Below, one piece after another: positions 53,354 to 62,210 of a stretch of 64,000 nucleotides of DNA. The notes below the pieces were generated by a model. That model ran no database searches and was not told the DNA's origin. It saw only the letters and a program-made list of their open reading frames with translations. Both the position numbers and the translations under genes were made by a program. The stretch lies in NCBI RefSeq assembly GCF_041333735.1, contig NZ_JBGKFB010000001.1, positions 923,001-987,000 of the forward strand, written 5' to 3'. Each line of letters starts with the position of its first letter. Position 1 is the stretch's first letter. The stretch is from Veillonella sp. (GTDB lineage: Bacteria; Bacillota; Negativicutes; Veillonellales; Veillonellaceae).

Positions 53354-54081
53354 TGGATGAAGCTAAACGTAAACAATTTATTGCACGTTTATCTCGTGCA
53401 TTAGGCCGTGATCAAGAAATGTGCCCTGCATTCGTAGAGGGTTTTGATTACAGCCATGGTCCTCAAGAAACTATGTTCAAAGATTTGAATAAAGATCAAA
53501 TTTTGACAATGTTTAAGGAACAATGTCAACGTGTTGGTACAAAATTCGTTGAAACTACACCTGATAAATTAGGTGAAACAATTTTGGCAGCTATTGAAGA
53601 CTGGGGTAACGGTAAAGTTGTATTCCCAAGCACTCCAGAAGTAGACGAATATAAATTAAAAGAATTATTCGAACAAGATGCAGCTAATAATGGCGGCATT
53701 CGTACATACTTCCAATGGGATCCAGCCAAAGGCCGTGAAGAATGTATCTCCAACACTGCTAATGCAGATATCGGTATTACATTCCCATATTGCGGTATTG
53801 CTGAAACTGCTACTGTAGTACAAGCGTCTGGTGAAGAATCTGGCCGTGCTATTAGCTTGTTGCCTACTACACATATCGCTGTATTGTACACTGATACAAT
53901 CAATCCACGTATGACTCAAACTATGGAACATTTGGCTGAACGTTATCACAACGATCCGTCCAACTTCCCTACAAATATCTGCTTGATTTCTGGTCCATCC
54001 CGTACAGCTGATATTGAGTTGGTTACTGTAGATGGTGCTCATGGTCCTATCCAAGTAACTTACGTTCTAGTTAACAGATAA
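53353..54081 (+). CDS. lutC: Lactate utilization protein C
   Basis: LutC is the LUD-domain subunit without iron-sulfur clusters in the LutABC lactate oxidase. The 242-residue protein has the LUD core ITFPYCGIAETATVVQASGE (near 140), SLLPTTHIAVL and the C-terminal SGPSRTADIE with HGP. It overlaps lutB by one base (TAATG). A terminator follows, so lutABC is a complete three-gene operon. It fits an organism that lives on lactate. Confidence 0.94.
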   Translation: MDEAKRKQFIARLSRALGRDQEMCPAFVEGFDYSHGPQETMFKDLNKDQILTMFKEQCQRVGTKFVETTPDKLGETILAAIEDWGNGKVVFPSTPEVDEYKLKELFEQDAANNGGIRTYFQWDPAKGREECISNTANADIGITFPYCGIAETATVVQASGEESGRAISLLPTTHIAVLYTDTINPRMTQTMEHLAERYHNDPSNFPTNICLISGPSRTADIELVTVDGAHGPIQVTYVLVNR

Positions 54082-54117
54082 TCCTATAACTAGGTAGTGT
54101 TATAACTAAATACATTT

Positions 54118-54153
54118 AAAGGTGATCTTCCTATGGAAGGTCACCTTTTTATA
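54118..54153 (+). terminator. Intrinsic terminator of lutABC
   Basis: AAAGGTGATCTTCC and GGAAGGTCACCTTT pair with a TAT loop and following T run. Confidence 0.9.
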
Positions 54154-54283
54154 TGCGTACCTTTCTATTGTGATATAGAGCATCTTGAAAAGGCAAAGGT
54201 ATCGGTACATCCATGGAGATTAAGATATTTAGAAAACTTGCAGAATCCGCATAGAAAAACTTATATAATTTGAATTATTTTAC

Positions 54284-54311
54284 TTGTAAATTTTTCGATA
54301 TATGATATACT
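54284..54311 (+). promoter_or_regulatory. Promoter of the symporter gene
   Basis: TTGTAA (54284-54289), a 16-base spacer and TATACT (54306-54311), about 45 bases before ATG 54357. Confidence 0.6.
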
Positions 54312-54356
54312 GAGTTCATAACCTATTATTGTGATATGAATTAAAAGAGGTGTATT

Positions 54357-55748
54357 ATGAATATTCCATTCTTTACAGATTACCTCATGCTAAGCAATCC
54401 ATTAAGTATTGGTATTATCGCAGTGTTTGTGCTCGCGTTAATCGGTATTTATGCTTTGCAACGCAAGGGTACATCCTTTGGTAATCTCGTTATTATTGGC
54501 ACTATTGTTGGTGCAGTACTCGGTATTGCTATTCAAATTATTGCAGGTTTCCCAGATGATCCTTCTAAAGTGGTTTATATCAAGGAAAGTACAAAATGGT
54601 TCTCCCTTGTGGGTGGCGGCTTTATTGATTTGATCCGCATGCTTGTTATTCCTATCGTATTTATTTCCATTGTACATGTTATCTTGCACATGGAAGCAGG
54701 TGCAAATCTTAAAAAACTAGTGGTTGCCATGGTTTCTACAAATCTTGGCATGGTAGCCGTTGCTGCTATCGTTGGTCTTATCTTGGGTAATGCTTTCGGT
54801 TTAGGTCAAGGATTTGATATCGTTGAATCTGGTAAAAAGATTCGTGAAATCAAACCGATGGTTGATACATTCCGTGCGTTGATTCCAAGTAACCCAATTC
54901 AAGCTGCAGCCGAAACAAATGTTATCGGCATCGTAGTATTTGCTATCATCTTGGGTAGTGTTGCTCGTTTGTTGAAGAAAACAGGCATAAATAGCATGGA
55001 AATCTTTACTAAGCTATTTGATGAGCTTCACCAATTAATTTCTTGGGTTGCAGACTTCATTATCGGTCTTATGCCATACGGCGTAGTTGCATTATTGGCA
55101 TCTACATTGGCAACACGTGGTTTGCAAGCTATCTTAGATATGGGCCTATTTGTAGTATTGCTTTACGTTGGTCTTTTGATTATGTTCGTTGTTCAAGCTA
55201 TCTTGATTTCTAGCTTCGGTTACAACCCGATTACATACTTCAAAAAAGCAAAAGCTCCACTCTTGTTAGCTTTCACATCCCGTTCCTCTATGGGCGTATT
55301 GCCTTTAACTGTTGAAACATTGACAAAACGTCTTGGCGTAAATGCTACAACAGCAAATACAGTAGCATCCTTCGGTACTACTGCAGGCATGCAAGGTTGT
55401 GCCGGCGTATTCCCAGCACTTGTTGTTGTGTACATCTCTAACGTGGCGGGTATCCCATTTGATTTGACTATGTATATTATGAGTGTTATCGTTATCGCTA
55501 TCGGTTCCGTTGGTATCGCAGGCGTTCCTGGTACAGCTACAATGGCTGCATCTGTATCCCTTAGTGGTACAGGTCTTGGTGCGTACTTCACATCCATCAG
55601 CCCAATTCTTGCTATCGATCCATTGATCGACATGGGTCGTACATGCTTGAACGTATCTGGTTCCTTAACAAATGCTCTCGTAGTAGATAAGATTATGGGC
55701 ACTATCGATAAAGACGCATATAATAACCCTAATGAAGGTCGTGTCTAA
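54357..55748 (+). CDS. Cation:dicarboxylate/cystine symporter (DAACS family, TcyP-like)
   Basis: A 463-residue membrane protein of the dicarboxylate/amino acid:cation symporter family. The WFSLVGGGFIDLIRMLVIPI segment (near 83) and the re-entrant-loop regions TSRSSMGVLPLTVETL (near 305) and FGTTAGMQGCAGVFPA (near 340) are typical. Length and the long loop after helix 1 match TcyP cystine transporters. Cystine is therefore preferred over dicarboxylates, and the siroheme reductase next door fits sulfur use. This substrate call is inference. A terminator follows. Confidence 0.8.
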   Translation: MNIPFFTDYLMLSNPLSIGIIAVFVLALIGIYALQRKGTSFGNLVIIGTIVGAVLGIAIQIIAGFPDDPSKVVYIKESTKWFSLVGGGFIDLIRMLVIPIVFISIVHVILHMEAGANLKKLVVAMVSTNLGMVAVAAIVGLILGNAFGLGQGFDIVESGKKIREIKPMVDTFRALIPSNPIQAAAETNVIGIVVFAIILGSVARLLKKTGINSMEIFTKLFDELHQLISWVADFIIGLMPYGVVALLASTLATRGLQAILDMGLFVVLLYVGLLIMFVVQAILISSFGYNPITYFKKAKAPLLLAFTSRSSMGVLPLTVETLTKRLGVNATTANTVASFGTTAGMQGCAGVFPALVVVYISNVAGIPFDLTMYIMSVIVIAIGSVGIAGVPGTATMAASVSLSGTGLGAYFTSISPILAIDPLIDMGRTCLNVSGSLTNALVVDKIMGTIDKDAYNNPNEGRV

Positions 55749-55806
55749 TCTTAGGCCTTAGAAACTGACTTGAAAGGATGGTTAGTTTCACATTAAAACT
55801 AAACAA

Positions 55807-55840
55807 AAAGAACAGTCTTCGGGCTGTTCTTTTTTTATTT
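55807..55840 (+). terminator. Intrinsic terminator
   Basis: AAAGAACAG and CTGTTCTTT pair, with a T tract following. Confidence 0.88.
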
Positions 55841-56028
55841 TAAAATCTACTCTATGTTGATTTGGCTCTTATTAAAAGTAATTATTATTACAGATTGTAA
55901 AGCATATTATTTGTAATTGATATTAAAATTGTGAGCTTGGCTACTAACATACGTATGCGTGTATGGTATACTAGCCTATGAAAAGTTCTGTATTATGCTT
56001 AATAAATATAAGCCAAGAGGGTACTAAT

Positions 56029-57582
56029 ATGATTACACAAGAGTTGAAAGATCGATTAATTGCAGATTATCCAAAGTTTGAAGATATGACGCATAAGTTC
56101 TATAAGAAAGAAATGTCTATTGCAGACTATAAAGGGCAATCCGGTGCCTATGGTAGTTATGCTGAGCGTGGTGCTAACTCTGGTATGAGCCGTTGGCGCT
56201 TCAACGGTGGGCGCATGACACGCGAGCACATGCAGTTTTTAGCGGACTCTATTCGCAAATATAATTTGCAGCACGTACATTTCACTACTGGCCAATGTTT
56301 GCAAATGCATGGCCTCGATGGTGATACAATTCTAAATCTATATAAAGAATGTTATGATCACGGTATCTATAACCGCGGTGCTGGTGGTGACAATCCAAAT
56401 GTGGTAGCTAGTATTTTGCGCGGTATTGATCCTCGTGAAACCTTAGATATTACGCCATATGCAACGGCTATTAGCGAGTTTCTTCTAGAGCAAATGTTCT
56501 ACATCAAAATCCCTCGCAAATTTAAAATGGGTATCGATAATGGCTTTGATAGTACGCCGCATGCTACGTTCAAGGACCTTGGTTTCAATTTAACGAAACA
56601 CAATACCTTTGATGTATACGCTTGTGGTGGTATTGGCCCAAATCCTCGTATTGGTATTCCTGTAGCGCACGATGTGGCGCCTGAGGATGTTTTATACCAT
56701 GTGAAAGCTATGCTTATGGTCTTTGCTAACCATGGAAATTTCAAAAACCGTGGCAAGGCTCGTACTCGCTATATGCCTGCGGAAATGGGTGGAGCTGAAG
56801 CTTTCATCAAGACCTATGAAGAAACATTGGCGATGGTGAAAGAAGTGGAACAATTAACCATTAATCCAGCTGACTATGCTTATGAAATTACAAAAACTGG
56901 TAAGCGTGATAAGTCTGTGGAAAACGATCGTATTCACCGTCAAAAACAAGAAGGTTTATACTACGTAGAATACCATCCGGTAGGTGGCGATGCTAATGTA
57001 GAACATCTATTGGCTGCGCTTGATTATGCTGTAACACTTGATCAAGTAGAAGCACGCATTGCGCCAGACCAAGCATTGTTCTTTATCAACCTTACTGCTG
57101 ATGAGGCTCGTAAAATCGCAGAATTAACAGACGATAGTGCGGAAAATGATTTCCGTCGTTCCGTATCCTGCGTAGGCTCTACAGTATGTCAAATCGGTAT
57201 GCAAGACTCTAATGGCCTATTGAAAGATATCTTTGCACACCTTGAAGAAAAAGGTGTAGATACAAGTAAACTACCTCGTCTACACATCTCTGGCTGTCCA
57301 CACTCCTGTGGTACACACCAAATTGGTGAAATTGGCTTCCATGGTGCGGTTAAACTAGTAGACAAGAAACCTACAGTAGCCTTCATCCTCGTAGACGGTG
57401 GTTCCGAACACATGGGCTCCGAAAACTTCGGTAAAATGGCAGGTAATATCGTAGCCACAAAAATCCCAGAATTCCTAGAAGCCTTGGCAAACATCCTGAA
57501 CCAATCCCCAGAACCAGACTTTGGTACATGGAGAATGACACACAAAGCGGAATACATGGAACTTATAAAAGCATTTGAGTAA
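56029..57582 (+). CDS. Siroheme-dependent nitrite/sulfite reductase
   Basis: A 517-residue siroheme and [4Fe-4S] enzyme of the ferredoxin-type nitrite/sulfite reductase family, which performs six-electron reduction in the cytoplasm. The cluster/siroheme ligands are CVGSTVCQIG (near 383) and ISGCPHSCGTHQIG (near 420), the expected C-x5-C then C-x3-C. Arg/Lys anion-binding segments (RGANSGMSRWRFNGGR near 45) are present. Substrate choice between sulfite and nitrite cannot be made from sequence; the symporter and metQ nearby favour sulfur. ATG 56029 has GAGGG upstream; the longer frame from 55978 lacks a site. It appears monocistronic. Confidence 0.88.
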   Translation: MITQELKDRLIADYPKFEDMTHKFYKKEMSIADYKGQSGAYGSYAERGANSGMSRWRFNGGRMTREHMQFLADSIRKYNLQHVHFTTGQCLQMHGLDGDTILNLYKECYDHGIYNRGAGGDNPNVVASILRGIDPRETLDITPYATAISEFLLEQMFYIKIPRKFKMGIDNGFDSTPHATFKDLGFNLTKHNTFDVYACGGIGPNPRIGIPVAHDVAPEDVLYHVKAMLMVFANHGNFKNRGKARTRYMPAEMGGAEAFIKTYEETLAMVKEVEQLTINPADYAYEITKTGKRDKSVENDRIHRQKQEGLYYVEYHPVGGDANVEHLLAALDYAVTLDQVEARIAPDQALFFINLTADEARKIAELTDDSAENDFRRSVSCVGSTVCQIGMQDSNGLLKDIFAHLEEKGVDTSKLPRLHISGCPHSCGTHQIGEIGFHGAVKLVDKKPTVAFILVDGGSEHMGSENFGKMAGNIVATKIPEFLEALANILNQSPEPDFGTWRMTHKAEYMELIKAFE

Positions 57583-57594
57583 ATTTCCTTTTCC

Positions 57595-57818
57595 GCTTGT
57601 GATGGGGGCCCAGCAATTGAGCAGATATTATGTCGTTTGCTATGGGGCCCCGTTTCACTACGACAACTTAATTAAAAATAAAACTAGGTATCTCCTTGCT
57701 CCGTCCTTCGTAAAGTCGCTGCAGAAATACCTAGTTTTATTTTTATAACACCTGCTATGAATTAGTCCCATAGCAAGCGACTATTCTCTCTATATGTTGC
57801 TGGCTCCCCGTCACAAGC
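57595..57818 (+). repeat. Nested palindromic element, copy B
   Basis: Three nested stems: an outer 22-bp imperfect stem (57595-57616 with 57797-57818), a middle stem GTCGTTTGCTATGGG (57632-57646 with 57767-57781, one mismatch) and a perfect 18-bp inner stem (57674-57691 with 57727-57744) rich in A/T at its base. The apical loop has TTGCTCCGTCCTTCGTAAAG followed by TCGC. Boxes ATGGGGCCCCG, TACGACAACTTA and AATTAGTCCCAT match copies A and C. It begins 12 bases after the reductase stop codon, so it probably also ends that transcript. Confidence 0.8.
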
Positions 57819-57983
57819 TACATTTGATCTTTACTCAATATGCTTTTATGTGATGAGGGAAGGCACCACTACTATAAAGCCTAGCCGCAGGCTAGCTTCT
57901 TCCAGATGGAGGGCGTGGCGCCACTACTCTAAAGCCTATTATAGGGTGTACAATTTTAGTGTTTTCTAGATTTATTTTATAGA
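57819..57983 (+). repeat. Direct 22-bp repeat and hairpin between copies B and C
   Basis: GGCACCACTACTATAAAGCC (57862 on) recurs as GGCGCCACTACTCTAAAGCC (57917 on), 55 bases apart. Between them AAGCCTAGCC-GCA-GGCTAGCTT forms a hairpin (57877-57898). No gene is seen. Confidence 0.6.
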
Positions 57984-58212
57984 TTAATTGTAATGGTGCT
58001 TGGGCGTGCTTATAACTTGATTATAGTTGCCTTTTGGATGGGACATCTTTACAAATAGAGTGATAAAAAAGTAAGGATGCGCTTGTGCAGCGACTTTGCG
58101 AAGAACGGAGCAAGCAAGGGTATCCTTACTTTTTTTACCAAGTTGTACTAACGAAACGGGGCCCCATCCGAAAGGGCAATATATAGCGATAAGCTAGCAC
58201 CATTACAATTAA
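57984..58212 (-). repeat. Nested palindromic element, copy C (inverted)
   Basis: Outer arms TTAATTGTAATGGTGCT (57984-58000) and 58196-58212 are perfect; a middle stem TTGCCTTTTGGATGGG (58027-58042) pairs with 58163-58179; the inner stem AAAAAAGTAAGGAT (58065-58078) pairs with 58122-58135. On the minus strand the loop carries TTGCTCCGTTCTTCGCAAAG then TCGCTGC, nearly the same as copy B, while the stems are unrelated in sequence. The closing boxes ATGGGGCCCCG and GTCCCAT are kept. Confidence 0.8.
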
Positions 58213-58291
58213 ATCGATTGGTTAAAACTAGATATCACTTGATTTTGTGTGTTATAATAGGCTTTATAGTAGTGTTTGGAGGATTTATCAG

Positions 58292-59107
58292 ATGTTATTT
58301 ACCGTCAATACAGAAGTCTGTACACGATGCGGCCTTTGCGTAGCTGACTGTCCAACAGGCTTGCTAGTGATGTCCGAAAATGGGCCTGTAACTGGCAAAG
58401 GAGGTTGTATCTCCTGTGGGCATTGTATTTCTGTATGCCCTACACTTGCTCTTGATAGTGATATGACACCACGTAAAGAGCAAATTGATATCACAAAAGA
58501 ACAAAAATTAACGCCAGAGCAAGCTGAGTTATTCTTGCGTAGCCGTCGCTCTATTCGTAATTATCAAAATAAACCAGTTCCTGCTGAGCTTATTCGCAAG
58601 GTATTAAACGTTGCGAGAATGGCTCCAACAGCGACAAATACACAAGGTATTTCCTATATTGTTGTTCGGGATAAACAAAAGTTGCGCCGCATTGCAGATC
58701 TCGTTCTTGAGTGGATGCATTTAGCTGCAAAAACTGTGCCCATTATGCGTCTTTATGCTCGTGCAGCACAAGCTGAAGTTGATAAAGGTAAGGAATACAT
58801 CTTGCGCGATGCGCCTGCGTTAGTAGTGGCTATCGGTTCTAAAAAGGATATTCATCGTACTCACGATAGTGGTCATTCTTGCTTGTCTTATGCAGAGTTG
58901 TATGCGCCAACATTAGGATTAGGCACTTGTTGGGCAGGCTTCTTTGAACATGCTGGGGAAGCAGAATATAAACCATTATTGGATCTATTAGGTGTACCTG
59001 AGGATAAAATCATTGCTGGTGGTATCTTGATGGGCTATCCAAAGGTTCGTTACCGCAATATTGTGGAACGCCAACCATTGGACGTTACATTCGACACTGA
59101 AGAATAA
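58292..59107 (+). CDS. Ferredoxin-domain nitroreductase
   Basis: A 271-residue fusion of a 2[4Fe-4S] ferredoxin (CTRCGLCVADCPTG near residue 9 and CISCGHCISVCP near 36) with an FMN nitroreductase domain (about 75-265; RRSIRNYQNKPVP, ARMAPTATN and GLGTCWAGFF). The ferredoxin part can pass electrons to the flavin. Physiological substrates of this clostridial-type group are mostly unknown. ATG 58292 follows TTGGAGG by 9 bases. It is monocistronic, with a terminator. Confidence 0.9.
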   Translation: MLFTVNTEVCTRCGLCVADCPTGLLVMSENGPVTGKGGCISCGHCISVCPTLALDSDMTPRKEQIDITKEQKLTPEQAELFLRSRRSIRNYQNKPVPAELIRKVLNVARMAPTATNTQGISYIVVRDKQKLRRIADLVLEWMHLAAKTVPIMRLYARAAQAEVDKGKEYILRDAPALVVAIGSKKDIHRTHDSGHSCLSYAELYAPTLGLGTCWAGFFEHAGEAEYKPLLDLLGVPEDKIIAGGILMGYPKVRYRNIVERQPLDVTFDTEE

Positions 59108-59133
59108 ACGTGATTGATACTAAAGAATAAAAT

Positions 59134-59172
59134 AAAAGCGATACTCTAAAAAGTTAGGGTATCGCTTTTTGG
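59134..59172 (+). terminator. Intrinsic terminator
   Basis: AAAAGCGATAC-TCTAA pairs with TTAGGGTATCGCTTTTT, ending the nitroreductase gene. Confidence 0.88.
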
Positions 59173-59185
59173 CATTATAAATAAA

Positions 59186-59220
59186 AGAACCGGCCTCTAA
59201 TTTGATAGAGGTCGGTTCTT
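59186..59220 (-). terminator. Intrinsic terminator of metQ
   Basis: AAGAACCGGCCTCTA pairs with TAGAGGTCGGTTCTT just past the metQ stop. Confidence 0.88.
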
Positions 59221-59226
59221 GTTTAT

Positions 59227-60045
59227 TTAGTTTGCAGAGGTAATGCTACCTTTGAAAGTATCGTTGATGAATTGTTTAATTGCATCAGATTTGTAAATGT
59301 CTGCAATTTTTTTGTAAGTTTCATTGTCTTTGTCTTCACTACGTACCGCAAGTACGATAACTGTTAGTGGTTCATCTTTTGATTCGAAGAAGAAGCCTTG
59401 TTTTTCTACACTAAGGCCAGCACTTTGTACATAATTCATTGGAATAACTGCAATTGTTACATCATCTAGACTACGAGGTAATTGAGCTGCTTCTAATTCT
59501 TGAATCTTTATATTTTTCGGATTAGATGTGATATCTGCAACAGTTGCTTTGAAGCCGACACCATCTTTTAACGTAATTAATCCAGCTTTAGCTAATAATA
59601 CTAATGCACGACCACCATTAGTAGGGTCATTTGGAATAGAAACCGTAGCGCCTTCAGGTACATCTTGTACGCTATGTACACTATTACTATATAATCCCAT
59701 ACGCACTAAAAGGGTTTTACCGATTGCTACTAAGTTGGAACCATTTTGTTTGTTAAAGTTTTCCATGAATGGCACGTGTTGGTACGCATTTAGTTGAATG
59801 TCACCATCAGCAAGAGCTTTATCTGGTGTTACATAATCGGAGAACTCTACAACTTTAAGGTCGATACCTTGTTTTTTAGCCTCTTTTGCAACTGCTTCAG
59901 CTACTTGAGCGTGAGGACCTGCAGTAGCACCGATTTTAATTTCTTTTGGTGCTTGGCTAGATTGATTTGTATCTGTGCCGCAACCTGCGATGGCGAATGC
60001 TAGAACGCCAACGAGAAGAGGGGCAATAAATTTTTTTAATTTCAT
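59227..60045 (-). CDS. metQ: MetQ-type methionine-binding lipoprotein
   Basis: A 272-residue substrate-binding lipoprotein of the NlpA/MetQ family, the outer part of the MetNIQ importer for D/L-methionine. The lipobox AIAGC puts the lipid-carrying Cys near residue 22. Typical segments are KIGATAGPHAQVAEAV, LNAYQHVPFMENF and VSIPNDPTNGGRALVLL. MetN and MetI are not adjacent. AAAGGGATG precedes ATG 60045, and a 15-bp palindrome ATACATATAATGTAT (60066-60080) lies just upstream as a possible operator. No SAM riboswitch or T-box was recognised. Confidence 0.88.
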   Translation of the reverse strand: MKLKKFIAPLLVGVLAFAIAGCGTDTNQSSQAPKEIKIGATAGPHAQVAEAVAKEAKKQGIDLKVVEFSDYVTPDKALADGDIQLNAYQHVPFMENFNKQNGSNLVAIGKTLLVRMGLYSNSVHSVQDVPEGATVSIPNDPTNGGRALVLLAKAGLITLKDGVGFKATVADITSNPKNIKIQELEAAQLPRSLDDVTIAVIPMNYVQSAGLSVEKQGFFFESKDEPLTVIVLAVRSEDKDNETYKKIADIYKSDAIKQFINDTFKGSITSAN

Positions 60046-60277
60046 GTGAACATCCCTTTCTACTTATACATATAATGTATATATCCTATCATGTGAATGG
60101 GATTTTGTATATAGAGCAAAAGATATCGGTTAGCTATAGATTAAAGCTATGGCTTTTATGAGCTCGCTAATGATAAGGGGTGTAGCATATCTAAGAATAT
60201 CGAAAAAATGATATAATAGATATAAATTTCGTACAATTAGACTTATAGGTTTTATATGATATACATAGGAGGTCACT

Positions 60278-61444
60278 ATGTTTAACTTTGATTTTTATAA
60301 CCCTACACATATTGTATTCGGTAAAAATCGCTTGAGCGAATTAAATGCATTAGTGCCAAAGGATGCAAAGGTGCTCATTACGTATGGTGGTGGCTCTGCA
60401 GTGCGCAGTGGTCTTATTGACCGCATTGTTGCAGCTCTTGGCAGTCGCAAGGTAGAACAGTTTGGCGGTATTGAGCCAAATCCATCTCTTGAAACTTGTG
60501 AACGTGCCGTTGCTTTCATTAAAGAACATGGCGTAGATTTCGTCCTTGCCGTAGGTGGTGGTTCCGTAGTGGACGCTACAAAGCTCATCGTTATGGGTGC
60601 TACTTATGATGGCCCTGTTATTGAGGTTATGAAAGCTGGTGTTCCAGAGGTTCCGGTAGAAATGGTACCAAATCCATTACCATTTGGTACCGTTATGACA
60701 CTACCTGCCACAGGTTCTGAAATGAACAATGGCGCTGTTATTACCTATGGTGATGGTAAGTTCCCTGTGTTCAGTAGCTTAGTATTTCCTAAGTTCTCTA
60801 TGCTCGATCCAACATTGACTTTCACATTGCCAGAAAAACAAGTTAAGAATGGCGTTATCGATACATTCGTGCATACCACAGAGCAATATTTAACATATCC
60901 TGTAGACGGCCGTATTCAAGATCGTTTCAGTGAAGGCATTTTGAAAACTATGATTGAAATCGGCAAAGAAACAATAGAGAACCCAGAAAACTACGATGTT
61001 CGTGCTAATCACGTGTGGGCTTCTACCTTGGCATTAAACGGCTTAATCGGTGCCGGCGTACCACAAGACTGGGCGACACATCTTATCGGTCATGAGTTAA
61101 CGGCGGCTTACCATCTTGACCACGGCATTACATTGGCTATCGTATTGCCTGCGTTGTTAGAGGTGAAAAAAGCCGACAAGCTTGATAAATTGGCACAATA
61201 TGCTACACGTGTATGGCATATTACGGAAGGTACAAAAGAGGAAAAAGCGGATAAGGCTATCGCCAAAACTCGTGAATTCTTCGAGTCCCTTGGCGTATCT
61301 ACTCATTTGAAAGATTATGGTCTTGGCGCTGAAGCAGTTGATAAAATTGTGAAACAATTAGAAGACCATGGTATGACACGACTTGGTGAAAAAGGTGATG
61401 TAACGCCAGAAGTAGCTCGCGAAATTTTAACGCGTGCTTTATAA
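60278..61444 (+). CDS. Iron-containing alcohol dehydrogenase (YqhD/BdhA-like)
   Basis: A 388-residue NAD(P)-dependent alcohol/aldehyde oxidoreductase. NFDFYNPTHIVFGKN at the start, the nucleotide-binding GGGSVVDATKL (near 95) and the metal ligands in the region DTFVHTTEQYL and GHELTAAYHLDHG (near 270-285) are typical of the YqhD/butanol dehydrogenase group. It likely disposes of aldehydes or regenerates cofactors in the cytoplasm. AGGAGG precedes ATG 60278. It is followed at 52 bases by azlC. Confidence 0.92.
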   Translation: MFNFDFYNPTHIVFGKNRLSELNALVPKDAKVLITYGGGSAVRSGLIDRIVAALGSRKVEQFGGIEPNPSLETCERAVAFIKEHGVDFVLAVGGGSVVDATKLIVMGATYDGPVIEVMKAGVPEVPVEMVPNPLPFGTVMTLPATGSEMNNGAVITYGDGKFPVFSSLVFPKFSMLDPTLTFTLPEKQVKNGVIDTFVHTTEQYLTYPVDGRIQDRFSEGILKTMIEIGKETIENPENYDVRANHVWASTLALNGLIGAGVPQDWATHLIGHELTAAYHLDHGITLAIVLPALLEVKKADKLDKLAQYATRVWHITEGTKEEKADKAIAKTREFFESLGVSTHLKDYGLGAEAVDKIVKQLEDHGMTRLGEKGDVTPEVAREILTRAL

Positions 61445-61496
61445 TAAATAACATTAACACTTTAAATGTATGTGATGTGGAAAGGAGGCGAGCCCT

Positions 61497-62210
61497 ATGA
61501 ATGAAATAAAACATCGAAGTGCATTTTCCTTTGCATTTCCTATTATGGTTCCTATGGGCGTTAGCTTCTTTTTCATAGGTTTAGGATTTGGTTTATATGC
61601 AACGAGCCAAGGGTTCCCTTGGTGGACGGCGCCAGTTTTAGCAGCTACTATTTTTGCAGGCTCCATGGAGTTTGTGACGATTGGCATGTTGATGGCCGGA
61701 TTTGATCCGATTAATGCGTTTATACTGACCATGTTCGTTAATGGACGCCATTTCTTTTATGGACTATCTGCACTACAACGATATGTACATATGGGCTGGA
61801 AATGGTTTCCTACGGTTGCCTGGATGTGTGATGAAAGTTTTGCCATCAATATGGCGACTAAGTTACCAGATGATGTGGATGAAAAGTGGTTTTACTTCCA
61901 CGTGTCTTGGCTCAACTATGTGTTCTGGGTATTTAGTACCTTTGTAGGCGGTCTGTTTGGCAATCTCTTGGCCACCGTAGATTTACGGGGCATCGATTTT
62001 GTATTACCAGGTCTATTCATTGTGGTATTCCTTGAAATGCTGCTCAACGCAAAAAATAACAAGATAAGAGCCTTTGGCGTAGCTGGTGCCGCTATGGCGA
62101 TAGTTATGCTCTTATTGGTAGGCAAATCGCTCTTTATGCTTTTATCCATGAGCTGTATGCTAGTAGCCTGCTATATTGCGTATAAGTGGGGAGGTGTACA
62201 TCTTGACTAG
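61497..62210 (+). CDS. azlC: AzlC-family branched-chain amino acid exporter subunit
   Basis: AzlC is the larger membrane subunit of the AzlCD (BrnFE-type) exporter for branched-chain amino acids. The 237-residue protein has about seven or eight helices and the family motif AFPIMVPMGVSFFFIGLGFG near the N-terminus, then AGSMEFVTIGML (near 60) and NGRHFFYGLSAL (near 82). AAAGGAGG precedes ATG 61497. Its end overlaps the azlD start by 8 bases. Confidence 0.92.
   Translation: MNEIKHRSAFSFAFPIMVPMGVSFFFIGLGFGLYATSQGFPWWTAPVLAATIFAGSMEFVTIGMLMAGFDPINAFILTMFVNGRHFFYGLSALQRYVHMGWKWFPTVAWMCDESFAINMATKLPDDVDEKWFYFHVSWLNYVFWVFSTFVGGLFGNLLATVDLRGIDFVLPGLFIVVFLEMLLNAKNNKIRAFGVAGAAMAIVMLLLVGKSLFMLLSMSCMLVACYIAYKWGGVHLD

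Noticed and set aside
60046..60277. SAM riboswitch or T-box upstream of metQ
   Set aside because: No conserved SAM-I core or T-box sequence is visible; only a short palindrome is seen.
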